DNA of 64,000 nt from Fibrobacter sp. UWH4 (GCF_900142475.1 NZ_FRAY01000002.1:248001-312000); one strand, 5' to 3'. Positions 8,841 through 18,404 are shown, counted from the first letter of the stretch. Numbers and translations are program-made. Notes: generated by a model not told the origin, from the sequence alone.

Positions 8841-11108
8841 ATGAGCAATAAAAAAACATCTGTAATCGGTTTCCCGCGTATTGGTAAGGCCCGTGAACTC
8901 AAGTTCGCAAGCGAAAAGTTCTTCAAGGGCGAAATCTCCGAAGCGGAGCTCCAGAACATCGCCGCCGAAATCCGTCAGTACGGTTGGGCGAAGCAGAAGG
9001 CCGCCGGCATCGACTTTATTCCTTCGAACGATTTCTCGTTCTACGACAACATGCTCGATACGGCGTTCTTGTTCGGCATTGTTCCGGAACGTTACAAGAA
9101 ACTCGAGCTTAGCGATCTCGAAAAGTATTTTGCCGCGGCGCACGGCTACCAGGGAGAAAAGGGCGACGTAAAGGCCCTCCCCATGAAAAAGTGGTTCAAT
9201 ACGAACTACCACTACATTGTTCCGGAAATCAATGACGCTTCTGAATTCAAGGTGAATGATTCCAAGCCGGTGCAGGAATACAACGAAGCAAAAGCTGCTG
9301 GAATCCAGACCGTGCCGACTTTGATTGGCGCTTATACGTTCCTCCGCTTGGCCCGCTACAACGGTCAAAAGAAGGCCAAGGATTTTGTTGCCTCTGCAGT
9401 CGCTGCTTACACGAAGGTTGCCGAACTGCTCGCTGCTGCCGGTGCCGAATGGATCAGCTTTGCCGAACCCGCTTTGGTGTTTGACGTGACCGCCGAAGAA
9501 AAGGAACTTTTTAAATCTATTTATGTGGAACTCGTCAAGAAGGTGCGTGCCGCAGGCCTCAAGATTGCCTTGCAGACTTATTTTGGCGATATCCGCGATG
9601 TGTACCAGGACGTGGTTGCTCTCGGTTTCGATGCCATCGGTCTCGATTTTGTGGAAGGACTCAAGTCGCTGGAACTGGTCAAGTCCGGTTTCCCGAAGAA
9701 CACGCTCTTGCTCGCCGGTATCGTGAACGGCAAGAACATCTGGCATGCCGATTACTCGCAGAAGAATGCTCTGCTCGCCGAAATCGCGAGTGCTGTCGGT
9801 GCCGAAAACGTGGTGGTCGGAACTTCTTGCTCGCTGTTGCATGTGCCGTACACGGTTGCCGCCGAACAGAAACTCCCCGCCGAGACGCTCCGTCACTTTG
9901 CTTTCGCCGAGGAAAAGCTTGTAGAACTTGCCGAGATCGCAAGCGGTGACGCTGCCGCGCTCGAAAAGAACAAGGCCTTGTTTGCAACTCCGCGTGTGCA
10001 GGCGAATGCCAAGGTACAGGCCGAACTGGGCGCTCTCACCGCCGCTGATTTCGAACGCAAGCCGAGCCGCCTCAAGCGCCGCGAAGTGCAGAAGGCTGAA
10101 TTCAAGCTGCCCGCGTTCCCCACGACTACCATCGGATCTTTCCCGCAGACCGCTGAAGTCCGCGCGAACCGCGCCGCATTCCGCAAGGGTGAAATTTCCA
10201 AGGAACAGTACGTGGAATTCAACCGCAAGAAGATTGCCGAATGCATCAAGTTGCAAGAAGAAATCGGCCTCGACGTGATTGTGCACGGCGAATTCGAACG
10301 CAACGACATGGTGGAATATTTCGGCTCGAAGATTGACGGATTCGTGTTTACGCAGAATGCCTGGGTGCAGAGCTACGGTACACGTTGCGTGAAGCCGCCT
10401 GTAGTCTGGGGCGACGTGAGCCGCAGCGCCACGATTACGGTCGAATGGTCCGTATACGCCCAGAGCTGCACCAAGAAGCCGGTGAAGGGCATGCTCACGG
10501 GCCCGGTGACGATTCTCAACTGGTCGTTCCCGCGCGAAGACGTTTCGCTGAAGGTGCAGGCGCAGGAAATCGGCTTTGCCATCCGTGACGAAGTCCTTGA
10601 CCTCGAAAAGAACGGCATTCGCATTATCCAGATTGACGAAGCCGCCCTTCGCGAGAAGTTGCCGCTCCGCAAGAGCGACTGGCACAAGGAATACCTCGAC
10701 TGGGCAATTCCCGCATTCCGCCTGGTACATGCGAAGGTCAAGCCCGAAACGCAGATCCACACGCACATGTGCTACAGCGAATTCAACGACATCGTGCGCG
10801 ATATCGACAACATGGATGCTGACGTGATCACCTTCGAAGCGAGCCGTTCTGACCTCAAGTTGCTTGACGCCCTGAACGAAGCCAAGTTCGAAACGCAGGT
10901 GGGGCCGGGCGTGTATGACATTCACTCTCCGCGCGTGCCCTCGGAACAGGAAATTGTGGATGCGCTCCACAAGATCATCGCGAAGGTCCCGCAGCAGAAC
11001 GTGTGGGTGAACCCCGATTGCGGTCTCAAGACCCGTGGCGAAACCGAGACCACGGCAAGCCTCAAGAACCTCGTGGCAGCAGCCCAAAAACTGCGCGCCG
11101 AAAAATAA
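8841..11108 (+). CDS. metE: Cobalamin-independent methionine synthase MetE
   Basis: The 755-residue protein has the full two-barrel MetE length. It transfers a methyl group from 5-methyltetrahydropteroyltriglutamate to homocysteine. The N-terminal half opens with [20 protein letters not shown]. The C-terminal catalytic barrel carries the zinc-site motifs [14 protein letters not shown] (His and Cys) and NPDCGLKTR (Cys), plus [14 protein letters not shown] and [13 protein letters not shown] for substrate binding. AAAGGTAGGTT precedes the ATG. Codon use is strongly biased, as in highly expressed genes. It is divergent from a LysR gene with a clear operator between them. No S-box, cobalamin or other methionine riboswitch is visible in the leader. 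Confidence 0.97.
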   Translation: MSNKKTSVIGFPRIGKARELKFASEKFFKGEISEAELQNIAAEIRQYGWAKQKAAGIDFIPSNDFSFYDNMLDTAFLFGIVPERYKKLELSDLEKYFAAAHGYQGEKGDVKALPMKKWFNTNYHYIVPEINDASEFKVNDSKPVQEYNEAKAAGIQTVPTLIGAYTFLRLARYNGQKKAKDFVASAVAAYTKVAELLAAAGAEWISFAEPALVFDVTAEEKELFKSIYVELVKKVRAAGLKIALQTYFGDIRDVYQDVVALGFDAIGLDFVEGLKSLELVKSGFPKNTLLLAGIVNGKNIWHADYSQKNALLAEIASAVGAENVVVGTSCSLLHVPYTVAAEQKLPAETLRHFAFAEEKLVELAEIASGDAAALEKNKALFATPRVQANAKVQAELGALTAADFERKPSRLKRREVQKAEFKLPAFPTTTIGSFPQTAEVRANRAAFRKGEISKEQYVEFNRKKIAECIKLQEEIGLDVIVHGEFERNDMVEYFGSKIDGFVFTQNAWVQSYGTRCVKPPVVWGDVSRSATITVEWSVYAQSCTKKPVKGMLTGPVTILNWSFPREDVSLKVQAQEIGFAIRDEVLDLEKNGIRIIQIDEAALREKLPLRKSDWHKEYLDWAIPAFRLVHAKVKPETQIHTHMCYSEFNDIVRDIDNMDADVITFEASRSDLKLLDALNEAKFETQVGPGVYDIHSPRVPSEQEIVDALHKIIAKVPQQNVWVNPDCGLKTRGETETTASLKNLVAAAQKLRAEK

Positions 11109-11126
11109 AGTTTTCCGCCTATTTAT

Positions 11127-11156
11127 TTGACGAAAAGCACACTTTAGAAGTATGTT
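11127..11156 (+). promoter_or_regulatory. Predicted promoter of the GH9 gene
   Basis: TTGACG (11127-11132) and TATGTT (11151-11156) are 18 bp apart. This would start transcription about 30 bases before the GH9 start codon, leaving a leader that is almost entirely the hairpin at 11169-11191. Confidence 0.55.
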
Positions 11157-11168
11157 CTTGAATTCCAG

Positions 11169-11191
11169 GAACTAATAAATTATATTAGTTC
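11169..11191 (+). promoter_or_regulatory. Perfect 9-bp leader hairpin abutting the GH9 start codon
   Basis: GAACTAATA (11169-11177) pairs exactly with TATTAGTTC (11183-11191) over a five-base loop, ending two bases before ATG 11194. No Shine-Dalgarno sequence is visible. It could be an operator just after the transcription start, an mRNA-stabilising 5' stem-loop, or a structure controlling ribosome access. Confidence 0.6.
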
Positions 11192-11193
11192 TC

Positions 11194-13317
11194 ATGAATA
11201 CCATTTGCAGACTTTTCCCTCTCGCGTTTGCGGCATCCACCTTTGCCGCAAACACTTTCTTTTTTAACGAGGCGGGCTACGACCAGGGCAAGCCCATTTC
11301 TATCGTTGTGCAAAGCACCGACAACCTCGAAGGTACCGACTGGACGCTTTTCTATGCCCCCGATGGCGAAATAACCGGAGCCACAGTTGCTAACGGAACA
11401 TTCGGTAAAGGCGAGGATCCTGACAAATGGGCCAAGACAGGCAAATACTACACAATCGATCTTGGATCTATACGTTTGCCCTATTCCGGCAAATTCTATG
11501 TAAGTGTCAGCACCGGAAGTCCCTCCACATCCGGAGAATTTTACATTCGCGAGGACGCCCTTGCGGTCAGCACGCTCGGCATGGTCATGAACTATTTCTT
11601 CAATGACCGAGCCACCAACGCGCAAATTGTGAGCTGGGACCAAAAAGCCCCCGTTTACGGTAAAACCGGTGTCACGCGAGATGTCCACGGCGGTTGGTAC
11701 GATGCAAGTGGCGACGTGAGTAAGTACCTTTCACACCTTTCTTACGCCAATTACCTGAGTCCTCAGCAGATTCCCCTGACAGTATGGTCGCTCGCCTTTG
11801 CTGCAGAACACATTCCCGCCCTGCTGGCATCAACTAAAACAACAGCGACGGCCGTAGAAGAAGCCGCCTACGGCGCAGACTTCCTGGTTCGTATGTTCGA
11901 CGAGCAGGGATTTTTCTACATGACCGTATTCGACAACTGGGGAATGGGCTCCAGCCGTTATCTCTGCGCCTTTAGCGGAGAAGACGGCATCAAGAGCAGC
12001 GACTACCAGACGGCCTTCCGCGAAGGTGGCGGCATGGCGATTGCAGGCCTCGCCCGCGTTGCCGCCCTCAAGGCAAACGGCGATTTCACCAGCGAACAGT
12101 ACCTTGCTACAGCCGAGGCCGCTTACGCCCATCTTTCCGCCAAACAGGGTATCGGCCAGCCGTGCGCCTATTGCGACGACGGCAAGGAAAACATTATCGA
12201 TGACTACACGGCCCTTCTTGCCGCCACGGAACTCTACGCAGCCACAAAAAATACATCCTATCTGAACGACGCCAGAACCCGAGCAGTCAATCTCGCGAAC
12301 CGTCTCAGCGACGCGGGATACTTCTGGAGCGACGATGCCAAGAAGCGCCCCTTCTGGCACGCCAGCGACGCAGGTCTTCCGCTGATCGCTCTCATCCGTT
12401 ATGCCGAAATTGAAAACGCCGAATCCAAGAATCAATGGACATGCACAACATCCCTCAATGGATCTACCTGCATGCACCCGTTCTTATCTACGGTAAACAA
12501 CGCCATCGAGAAGCACTACAACTGGCTCATCAGTATCACGAACAGCGTCGAGAACCCCTTCGGGTACGCCCGTCAAACCTACATTACCGGAAACAATATT
12601 AAGGACGGTTTCTTCATACCGCACGACAACGAAAGCAACTACTGGTGGCAAGGAGAAGACGCTAGAATCGCAAGTCTCGCCGCCGCTGTCACTTACGCCG
12701 CCCACGCCCTTAAAATTAACGACACCAGGGATGCCGACAAATACGCCACCGACCAGCTTGACTGGATTCTCGGCAAAAACCCCTACGGCACCAGCATGAT
12801 GTACGGCATCGGCAAAAAGAACCCCGCCAAGTACGACGGACAATCGAAATACGACGCCACACTCGAAGGCGGTATCGCAAACGGCATTACCGGCAAGAAC
12901 AGCGACGGTTCCGGAATCGCCTGGGACGACGACGGCGTTTCTGCAGTCGGTTTCCCCTACGACGAACATTGGCACAACTGGCGTTGGATCGAGCAATGGC
13001 TCCCCCACACGACCTGGTTCCTGAACGCTCTCGTCGCCCGCTACGACGAAGCTCCCGCATCCATCATTTCCGACATTACGGCAATCCAGCCCAAGGCACG
13101 CGAATACGCCAAGTTTAACGTACAGACACAGAACCGGACAATCATCGTAAACGCTCAAGGGAACGCGCCTGTCAGTGTCATCCAGCTTGACGGAACCAAG
13201 GTCGCCTCAACCCACCTAAACAAGGGCAAGGCAACCTTCAACCTCGACAAGGTTCAGAGCGGAATCTACCTGGTAAAGGTCGACGGCCTCGGGGCAAAGA
13301 AAATCGCCCTGAAATAA
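11194..13317 (+). CDS. Secreted GH9 endoglucanase with N-terminal Ig-like domain and C-terminal sorting-like tail
   Basis: The 707-residue protein has a short signal peptide (about residues 1-19, ending FAA), a CelD_N-type Ig-like domain (about 20-115), a GH9 alpha-toroid (about 125-620) and a 60-residue C-terminal beta module. The GH9 base motif is GGWYDASGD, with D170 and D174. The probable acid is E600 in WRWIEQWLPHTTWFLNAL. The tail (VSVIQLDGTKVAS ... GIYLVKVDG ... KKIALK) resembles type IX secretion sorting domains and similar Fibrobacter tails. The enzyme should hydrolyse beta-1,4-glucan at the cell surface or outside. No carbohydrate-binding module of a known family is obvious. It is a single-gene unit with its own promoter and terminator. 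Confidence 0.92.
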   Translation: MNTICRLFPLAFAASTFAANTFFFNEAGYDQGKPISIVVQSTDNLEGTDWTLFYAPDGEITGATVANGTFGKGEDPDKWAKTGKYYTIDLGSIRLPYSGKFYVSVSTGSPSTSGEFYIREDALAVSTLGMVMNYFFNDRATNAQIVSWDQKAPVYGKTGVTRDVHGGWYDASGDVSKYLSHLSYANYLSPQQIPLTVWSLAFAAEHIPALLASTKTTATAVEEAAYGADFLVRMFDEQGFFYMTVFDNWGMGSSRYLCAFSGEDGIKSSDYQTAFREGGGMAIAGLARVAALKANGDFTSEQYLATAEAAYAHLSAKQGIGQPCAYCDDGKENIIDDYTALLAATELYAATKNTSYLNDARTRAVNLANRLSDAGYFWSDDAKKRPFWHASDAGLPLIALIRYAEIENAESKNQWTCTTSLNGSTCMHPFLSTVNNAIEKHYNWLISITNSVENPFGYARQTYITGNNIKDGFFIPHDNESNYWWQGEDARIASLAAAVTYAAHALKINDTRDADKYATDQLDWILGKNPYGTSMMYGIGKKNPAKYDGQSKYDATLEGGIANGITGKNSDGSGIAWDDDGVSAVGFPYDEHWHNWRWIEQWLPHTTWFLNALVARYDEAPASIISDITAIQPKAREYAKFNVQTQNRTIIVNAQGNAPVSVIQLDGTKVASTHLNKGKATFNLDKVQSGIYLVKVDGLGAKKIALK

Positions 13318-13341
13318 AACGGACGCACTTAGAGCTACTTC

Positions 13342-13371
13342 AAAAGCATCGGCACGCACCGGTGCTTTTTT
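13342..13371 (+). terminator. Rho-independent terminator of the GH9 gene
   Basis: AAAAGCATCGG (13342-13352) pairs with CCGGTGCTTTT (13359-13369) with one G-T pair over a six-base loop, ending in a T run. Confidence 0.85.
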
Positions 13372-13418
13372 CTTTGCCTTTTTCGGCACTTTTGACATTC
13401 TTCAAAATGCACAAAACA

Positions 13419-13440
13419 CCGCCAAGGGAAACCTTGGCGG
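13419..13440 (-). terminator. Probable terminator of rpmB
   Basis: Arms CCGCCAAGG and CCTTGGCGG form a perfect 9-bp GC-rich stem with a four-base loop. On the minus strand it is followed by TGTTTTG. It lies 28 bases after the rpmB stop. Confidence 0.65.
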
Positions 13441-13467
13441 CCTTTAAAGCAAATTCGTTATCTAAAA

Positions 13468-13689
13468 TTAGATGCCGAGTTCCTGAGCAACAGCCTGGAT
13501 GCCAAGCTTGTTGATCGTGCGGAGACCAGCGGCGCTCACGCGAAGCGTGACCCAACGGTCTTCTTCAGGAATGTAGAAGCGCTTCTTCTGGAGGTTCGGC
13601 AGCTGCTTCATCAACTTCTTGCGGTTAGAGTGGGAAACCATGTTGCCCACGAGGCCGGCCTTGCCGGTAACTTCACAAATGCGGCTCAT
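13468..13689 (-). CDS. rpmB: Large ribosomal subunit protein bL28
   Basis: This 73-residue protein begins MSRICEVTGKAGLVGNMVSHSNRKK, the standard bL28 opening, and contains the basic RKKLMKQLPNLQKKRF stretch and WVTLRVSAAGLRTI. It binds 23S rRNA in the 50S subunit. The length is typical. GGAGTTTATT precedes the ATG. It is monocistronic with a hairpin terminator, and no rpmG lies next to it, unlike in many bacteria. Confidence 0.95.
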   Translation of the reverse strand: MSRICEVTGKAGLVGNMVSHSNRKKLMKQLPNLQKKRFYIPEEDRWVTLRVSAAGLRTINKLGIQAVAQELGI

Positions 13690-13758
13690 AATAAACTCCG
13701 TTGTTTTATAACGGACGCAATTTTAGAAAAAAAACGGCGTTCCGTCAAGGTTAAATTA

Positions 13759-14691
13759 TCAATCTTGCAATGCCTTTGGCAAATTAAACTTGGTCGATTC
13801 CACTAATTTTACAAAATTTTCGATTTCCACTGGGGCAAATTTCGCCTTGATCCAGTCGACAACCCCCTGAACAAGCACTTCAGGCGCGCTGGCTCCGCTC
13901 GAAATGCCGACCGATTCAATATTTTCGAACCATTCCGCTTGCAGGTCGTCAACCGAGGCAATTAAATGACTCTGGATCCCCTGTTCAAGTCCAAGCTCCA
14001 TCAGACGGCTCGAATTGGAGGAATTCTTGGCGCCAACGACCAAAAGCATATTCACCTTGGAGCAGAGATCGAGGACCGCCGCCTGGCGGTTACCCGTCGC
14101 ATAGCAGAGATCCCCCGCATCGGGTCCGATAATTTTAGGGAAACGTTCCTTGAGAGCCTCGATAATCTTGCGAGTCTCGGCTACGGAAAGAGTCGTCTGC
14201 GTAATGTAGGCGAGTTCCTTTCCTTCGGGGACTTGCACCGTCCGTGCATCTTTTTCGTTCTTGATCAGCGTAATCGCCCCCGGCGGAAGCTGTCCCAAGG
14301 TGCCAATTACCTCGGCATGTCCCGCATGACCAATCAAGATGATATGACGACCGGCGGCATAATGACGCTTAGCACTGAAATGGACCTTGAGCACCAGCGG
14401 ACAGCTCGCATCCAGCACCTGCAGTCCGCGTTTTTCGGCATCGGCATAAATTTCTTCGGCAACTCCATGGGCCGAAAAAATCACCACCGAACCGGCAGGG
14501 ACCTCATCCAGTTCATCGACAAAAACGACGCCTTTCGACTTGAGCGTATCGACCACGAACTTGTTATGCACTATCTCGTGACGCACATAAATAGGAGTCC
14601 CGAATTTTTCGATGGCGCGTTCCACCACATGAATAGCTCGGTCTACGCCGGCACAGAATCCTCTGGGGGTCGCAAGAATCACTTTTTTCAT
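13759..14691 (-). CDS. ispH: 4-hydroxy-3-methylbut-2-enyl diphosphate reductase IspH
   Basis: The 310-residue Fe-S enzyme performs the last step of the MEP isoprenoid pathway, forming IPP and DMAPP. Cluster cysteines lie in RGFCAGVDRAI, DASCPLVLKVH and GDLCYATGNRQ. The conserved HGV, GHAGHAEVIGT and GAKNSSNSSRL motifs are present. The ATG overlaps the waaA stop as ATGA, so it is the last gene of an envelope operon. The usual IspH cluster is kept, and nothing looks aberrant. Downstream lies rpmB on the same strand with its own start signals. Confidence 0.95.
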   Translation of the reverse strand: MKKVILATPRGFCAGVDRAIHVVERAIEKFGTPIYVRHEIVHNKFVVDTLKSKGVVFVDELDEVPAGSVVIFSAHGVAEEIYADAEKRGLQVLDASCPLVLKVHFSAKRHYAAGRHIILIGHAGHAEVIGTLGQLPPGAITLIKNEKDARTVQVPEGKELAYITQTTLSVAETRKIIEALKERFPKIIGPDAGDLCYATGNRQAAVLDLCSKVNMLLVVGAKNSSNSSRLMELGLEQGIQSHLIASVDDLQAEWFENIESVGISSGASAPEVLVQGVVDWIKAKFAPVEIENFVKLVESTKFNLPKALQD

Positions 14692-15872
14692 TTAAGGCCC
14701 TTTATAAAATTCAGCAACAAAAAATAGGAATCTAAAACCTTCTTCTTTTCCTGCGCAAGGCTCAAGCGCACCGCATCGACCGACGGAAACCGACGGCGCA
14801 AGAAATCAACCGGCGAATGGATCTGTGCCAGCACATGCGCCGACACGAGTTTTGCCACGATATCTTCGTGCCCCTTGGCGTAAGGCCCCACGCAAGTCGC
14901 AACACCCATCCGTACCGGCTCCCAAAAATCATGGACGCCAAGCGTCCGCACAAACGACCCTCCAACGACAGCACTCCTGCTTTTCAACAGAATTTCTCGG
15001 GAAAGTCCAAAACGAGACACCAGCGAAACGCACCCCTTCCGCACGACAGGATAGTCCACCACAGGCAGTCCAGCATCCAGCAACAACCTACGGAACTGGT
15101 TCAGTTCGGCTAGTCGACGGGGCATCAGCACCGGAGCTTCCCCCTTGTCGACAGAATCCTTCGCCATGCGCAAAAGCGCCTCGGATTCTTCCAGATGAAA
15201 CGAGAGAAAGACCACGTCAACGACAGGGTTTTCAGGAGCACAGACAAGTCCACCGTCGCGCGCCCAGTTCAAGAGTTTCCAGTCGCCACCCATGGTACAG
15301 GGAACGGCGCCCTTGCTCGCATAGGAAAAACGCCCCAGGTCGGCAGCAGTCTGCAGGCACGCAATTCCCATTCCCGAAAAATCAAGGAACGGTAACGAGC
15401 GTCGATAACGCCCCGACACAAGCGCAATATTTTTCCTTGTCGAAATCCTAGAAAGGGTCGAAAGATAACCCGGCCAAAGCTCATTTTCTGCAAGAACCAG
15501 CCCCAGGGGTTGCACCGCCTTCACGAAAGAATCCAACGTAGAAGGAATGTCCGCCGGCGCAATTGACACATCCGCGATGCCGGCGCAGGCCTCGTTCAAA
15601 TAAGAGACGACCTCGGCTTTCTGAGACGTAATCAAGATTTTCGGACAATCGGCCAAGTCCTCGCGAAGGGCACAGGCCAGATTCAGCAACATGCGGCACT
15701 CACCCAAGCTCGCTCCGTGCAGCCACAGATAAGGGCCGACAGGCCACGGTCCCGATAAGCGTTCCTCTATTCGATATTCCTGGTCTATACCCGGCAACAA
15801 GCAAGCGGCACGAGCCACCGAACCGGCGGCAACATTCCACACCATCTTGCCAAAGCGTATGCCTAAGCCCAT
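14688..15872 (-). CDS. waaA: 3-deoxy-D-manno-octulosonic acid transferase WaaA (KdtA)
   Basis: This 394-residue membrane-anchored glycosyltransferase should add Kdo to lipid A precursor, which marks the organism as an LPS producer. Family motifs are LWLHGASLGECRMLLNL (the base glutamate follows the HxASxGE-like motif), LAENELWPGYL, and in the C-terminal GT-B domain AVVGGSF and HDFWEPVRMGVATCVGP. The start overlaps the preceding gene by ten bases and the stop overlaps ispH. The protein is a little shorter than the 420-430 residues of E. coli WaaA. Substitution of the usual N-terminal hydrophobic anchor by FGKMVWNVAAGSVARAACLL is modest. Confidence 0.88.
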   Translation of the reverse strand: MGLGIRFGKMVWNVAAGSVARAACLLPGIDQEYRIEERLSGPWPVGPYLWLHGASLGECRMLLNLACALREDLADCPKILITSQKAEVVSYLNEACAGIADVSIAPADIPSTLDSFVKAVQPLGLVLAENELWPGYLSTLSRISTRKNIALVSGRYRRSLPFLDFSGMGIACLQTAADLGRFSYASKGAVPCTMGGDWKLLNWARDGGLVCAPENPVVDVVFLSFHLEESEALLRMAKDSVDKGEAPVLMPRRLAELNQFRRLLLDAGLPVVDYPVVRKGCVSLVSRFGLSREILLKSRSAVVGGSFVRTLGVHDFWEPVRMGVATCVGPYAKGHEDIVAKLVSAHVLAQIHSPVDFLRRRFPSVDAVRLSLAQEKKKVLDSYFLLLNFIKGLK

Positions 15873-16585
15873 ATCAAGAAATCAACCTTCCTGAACAAGG
15901 CAAGCCCCACCATCAGCGCAAGGCTAACCCACGAGGCCATGTCGGCAAGAATCGCTTCCTTTCCGCTGCGCCTCGGTCCCGGGACATGAATTTCGCGAGG
16001 AATAAAAGCAGGAGTATGCATCGCCCAGAGTTTCCACTGATCACCGTAGCGTTTTTCGAGATAACGGTCATCCAGTTTCGCAAGCCTGAATCCGATTGCA
16101 AGCAAAATCGCCACGAACGGAAGAACGAACAGGCTGAGTCCAAAATGAAGAACAATCAGGGATACACCAATGGCCATGTTGGACACGTAAAGCGGATGAC
16201 GCATCCGGCCATAAGCCCCCCAGGTAACATGCACAGGAGCGTCCTGCGCATTGCCACGGGTATGCTCTCCAATGCAGCATCGCGCCTTGACTCGCAGATA
16301 GACGGCAATGATAAAGATGTTGATAAAAATCAAGAACGGGACAATCTCGAGATCTCCCGCCGGGAAAGCCAGAGCCACCACGGCAAGAACAGCGAGTATA
16401 ATTCCACGGTAGCGGTAAAGGAATGGACGCGGAGGACGATCATCCACTTCGGGGAAATTAACCGTTTTCGCCTCGGCTTGAGGCGCAGGATTCTGCGGAG
16501 CCTGCTCCGAAGCGGAACAATTCTCCTTGACGGATTCTACTTGACTCTTAGATTCATTCGGTTGAGAATTCAACTGTTCTTCCAT
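15863..16585 (-). CDS. Isoprenylcysteine carboxyl methyltransferase-family membrane protein
   Basis: I use ATG 16585, which has GGAGG five bases upstream; the frame stays open further upstream. The 240-residue protein has a Gln/Ser/Glu-rich cytoplasmic N-terminus (about residues 1-55) and then four or so membrane segments. The region TWGAYGRMRHPLYVSNMAIG and RYLEKRYGDQWKLWA fits the PEMT/ICMT fold, in which an RHP motif and a C-terminal Glu-rich helix bind SAM. Bacterial members methylate unknown lipids or thiols. It lies between an ABC exporter gene and waaA in one overlapping operon, so a role in envelope lipids is plausible. Confidence 0.78.
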   Translation of the reverse strand: MEEQLNSQPNESKSQVESVKENCSASEQAPQNPAPQAEAKTVNFPEVDDRPPRPFLYRYRGIILAVLAVVALAFPAGDLEIVPFLIFINIFIIAVYLRVKARCCIGEHTRGNAQDAPVHVTWGAYGRMRHPLYVSNMAIGVSLIVLHFGLSLFVLPFVAILLAIGFRLAKLDDRYLEKRYGDQWKLWAMHTPAFIPREIHVPGPRRSGKEAILADMASWVSLALMVGLALFRKVDFLIWA

Positions 16586-16614
16586 AAAAGCCTCCGCAAA
16601 AAAACACCCTGCTT

Positions 16615-18177
16615 TTAAAAACACTCTGTTTTAAATATACATTCAACTTCAGCAGAAAGTACATCGTGACTCACAATTATTGTCCATTTCCCCAATTTTT
16701 TCGCCGCATCTAGATAGGCAACAAGCAACGGTTCCCTGTCGTCCAGCGATACCGAGGCAAACGGTTCATCCAAGAGCACCGTCGAAGCCGCCGAGGCTAG
16801 CGCCCATAGCAAAGCCACCCGCGCCCGCTCGCCCCCGGACAGCCCCGGTTTTTCAAGCAACGGAGCAGTCCCCGCCGCAGTCATAAACTTTTCGAGAACA
16901 ATCAATTTATCCTTTTCATCCGCCTTTAACCGATTCATCAAACGCAAAAGCATCCACCGAGGCGGAAGTTCCAAATCCTGCGCCACGAAAAAAACATCGC
17001 GGGGAGCAGACACCTTGGCCGAGTTCCACCGCTCAAGCCCCGCCAGCAAGCGTAAAAAAGTAGACTTGCCGACACCGTTCCTGCCCCGGACAAGCACAGG
17101 CTTTTCACGAGACCAGCGGACTTCAAGGTCACTAAACACGTCTTGATCCGCCCCCTCGTAACGGAAACGCCCATCGCGGACCATGACTTCATCTCCCGCA
17201 GGCATCACAGAAACGAAGCCTCTTGCAGGAACGCTCCCCTCAACTCCGAGCGATTCAAATTTTTCCAGGATATCCAGCGCGCTCATCGCCGCACGGAACT
17301 GCGGCATAACTCTAGCACACTCCTTGACCGGCTTGTAGCAAAGCAAAACCGCCGAAGCAAAGAGGACGAGCCCCGAAGCATCCATGTAACCGCGCCCCAT
17401 CAGGAGTGCGCAGAAGGCAAGAACAAACACCATCGCGGTAACCGAGACCGTTTCGGCCCATAGCGAAAGTTGCGATTTCTTGATTGCCGCCGAAGCCCCT
17501 TCGTCTCGCATACGACGTACACACTTCAGCAGTCCATCCGAAATGCCGCTCCGTTCATCGCGACTACTCCACTGCCTAAACAGCCGCCGGGCAAGCGTCA
17601 GGTCTCCCCGAAAATCGGAACGCAGACGCATCAGGGATTCCTCGGCAGGACCGAGCCTGTGCAATCTCCGCTGCAGTAACGCCACGAAGGGAACGATCAC
17701 CACAAAAAGAAACAACGTCAGCGGCCACGAAATGTAGAACAGCACCGGCAAAAACACCATCAGCTGGAGCACTGCCTGCACCGCCTGAAAAAAGACACCG
17801 CCGTTATTCTGCAACACGACAGTCGCCTCGTAAGCAGATTCAACCTCGCGCTCCCCCTTCGGCGTATGGAATACCCTCGGAGGCAAACTACGCAGTCGGT
17901 GCAGGAAGAAAGCCTGCACCCGCGACGACACCCCGTAAAGCCAATTTTCCGAAATTCTTGACTTGCCCAACAGAAAAAAAAGTCGCAGTAGCGCAAGCGC
18001 GACCATCCCGGCGAGCCAAGCCAGCAACGGGATATCCGTTTTGCCCCCGATAATCTCGATGAAGGAGCGCACACCACACAATACCCCCGCATCGGCGGCA
18101 CTTGCAAGAATAGCCACCGGTAAAAAGCGGGCGATACCCCCCTTAAGGGACTTTTTTAGCCATTTCTTCAAAGTCAC
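16615..18177 (-). CDS. ABC exporter, fused membrane and ATPase domains (CydCD/MsbA-like half transporter)
   Basis: The 520-residue protein starts at a GTG without a clear ribosome site. About six membrane helices occupy residues 15-290. The ATPase domain follows: Walker A GRNGVGKST (about residue 363), signature LSGGERARVALLWAL, Walker B STVLLDEPFASVS and the switch histidine in IVSHD. It is short compared with typical 570-600-residue exporters, mainly in the ATPase part between Walker A and signature. It is the first gene of the operon ending in waaA and ispH, which suggests export of a lipid or envelope precursor. It probably acts as a homodimer, since no partner gene lies nearby. Confidence 0.82.
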   Translation of the reverse strand: MTLKKWLKKSLKGGIARFLPVAILASAADAGVLCGVRSFIEIIGGKTDIPLLAWLAGMVALALLRLFFLLGKSRISENWLYGVSSRVQAFFLHRLRSLPPRVFHTPKGEREVESAYEATVVLQNNGGVFFQAVQAVLQLMVFLPVLFYISWPLTLFLFVVIVPFVALLQRRLHRLGPAEESLMRLRSDFRGDLTLARRLFRQWSSRDERSGISDGLLKCVRRMRDEGASAAIKKSQLSLWAETVSVTAMVFVLAFCALLMGRGYMDASGLVLFASAVLLCYKPVKECARVMPQFRAAMSALDILEKFESLGVEGSVPARGFVSVMPAGDEVMVRDGRFRYEGADQDVFSDLEVRWSREKPVLVRGRNGVGKSTFLRLLAGLERWNSAKVSAPRDVFFVAQDLELPPRWMLLRLMNRLKADEKDKLIVLEKFMTAAGTAPLLEKPGLSGGERARVALLWALASAASTVLLDEPFASVSLDDREPLLVAYLDAAKKLGKWTIIVSHDVLSAEVECIFKTECF

Positions 18178-18209
18178 GAAGAAAAATTAACTTTTTTCAT
18201 CAACCACCC

Positions 18210-18238
18210 TTGACGGATTTTAAATATTAACCTATATT
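18210..18238 (+). promoter_or_regulatory. Promoter of the first tRNA-Glu gene
   Basis: TTGACG (18210-18215) and TATATT (18233-18238) with a 17-bp spacer lie 15 bp before the tRNA. The same CCCTTGACG ... TATATTTGG layout precedes the second copy. Confidence 0.8.
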
Positions 18239-18252
18239 TGGCCCTACTAAAC

Positions 18253-18325
18253 GCCCCTATCGTCTAGTGGCCCAGGACTCGGGATTTTCATTCCCGCAAC
18301 AGCGGTTCGAAACCGCTTGGGGGTA
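18253..18325 (+). tRNA. tRNA-Glu (anticodon UUC), copy 1
   Basis: The 73-nt cloverleaf starts GCCCCTATCGTCTAG and ends TGGGGGTA. The anticodon stem CGGGA/TCCCG encloses loop TTTTCAT with anticodon TTC. The T arm is AGCGG-TTCGAAA-CCGCT. The acceptor has a G1-U72 pair and discriminator A. CCA is not encoded. It is a predicted substrate of the MnmA in this window. Confidence 0.96.
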
Positions 18326-18330
18326 TAAAA

Positions 18331-18358
18331 GATGCTTCGTTAGAAGCATCTTTTTTTT
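18331..18358 (+). terminator. Terminator of tRNA-Glu copy 1
   Basis: GATGCTTC and GAAGCATC form an 8-bp stem over GTTA, followed by eight T. Flanking TATAAAA and TTTTATA can extend the stem. Confidence 0.92.
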
Positions 18359-18404
18359 ATACTTCCAAGCCAACCCGATCCCTCTTTTTTTCACAAAAAT
18401 ACCC

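Noticed and set aside
8832-11087. A 751-residue open frame on the minus strand, opposite metE
   Set aside because: It is the antisense shadow of a strongly codon-biased gene; metE on the plus strand has full-length homology, motifs and a ribosome site.
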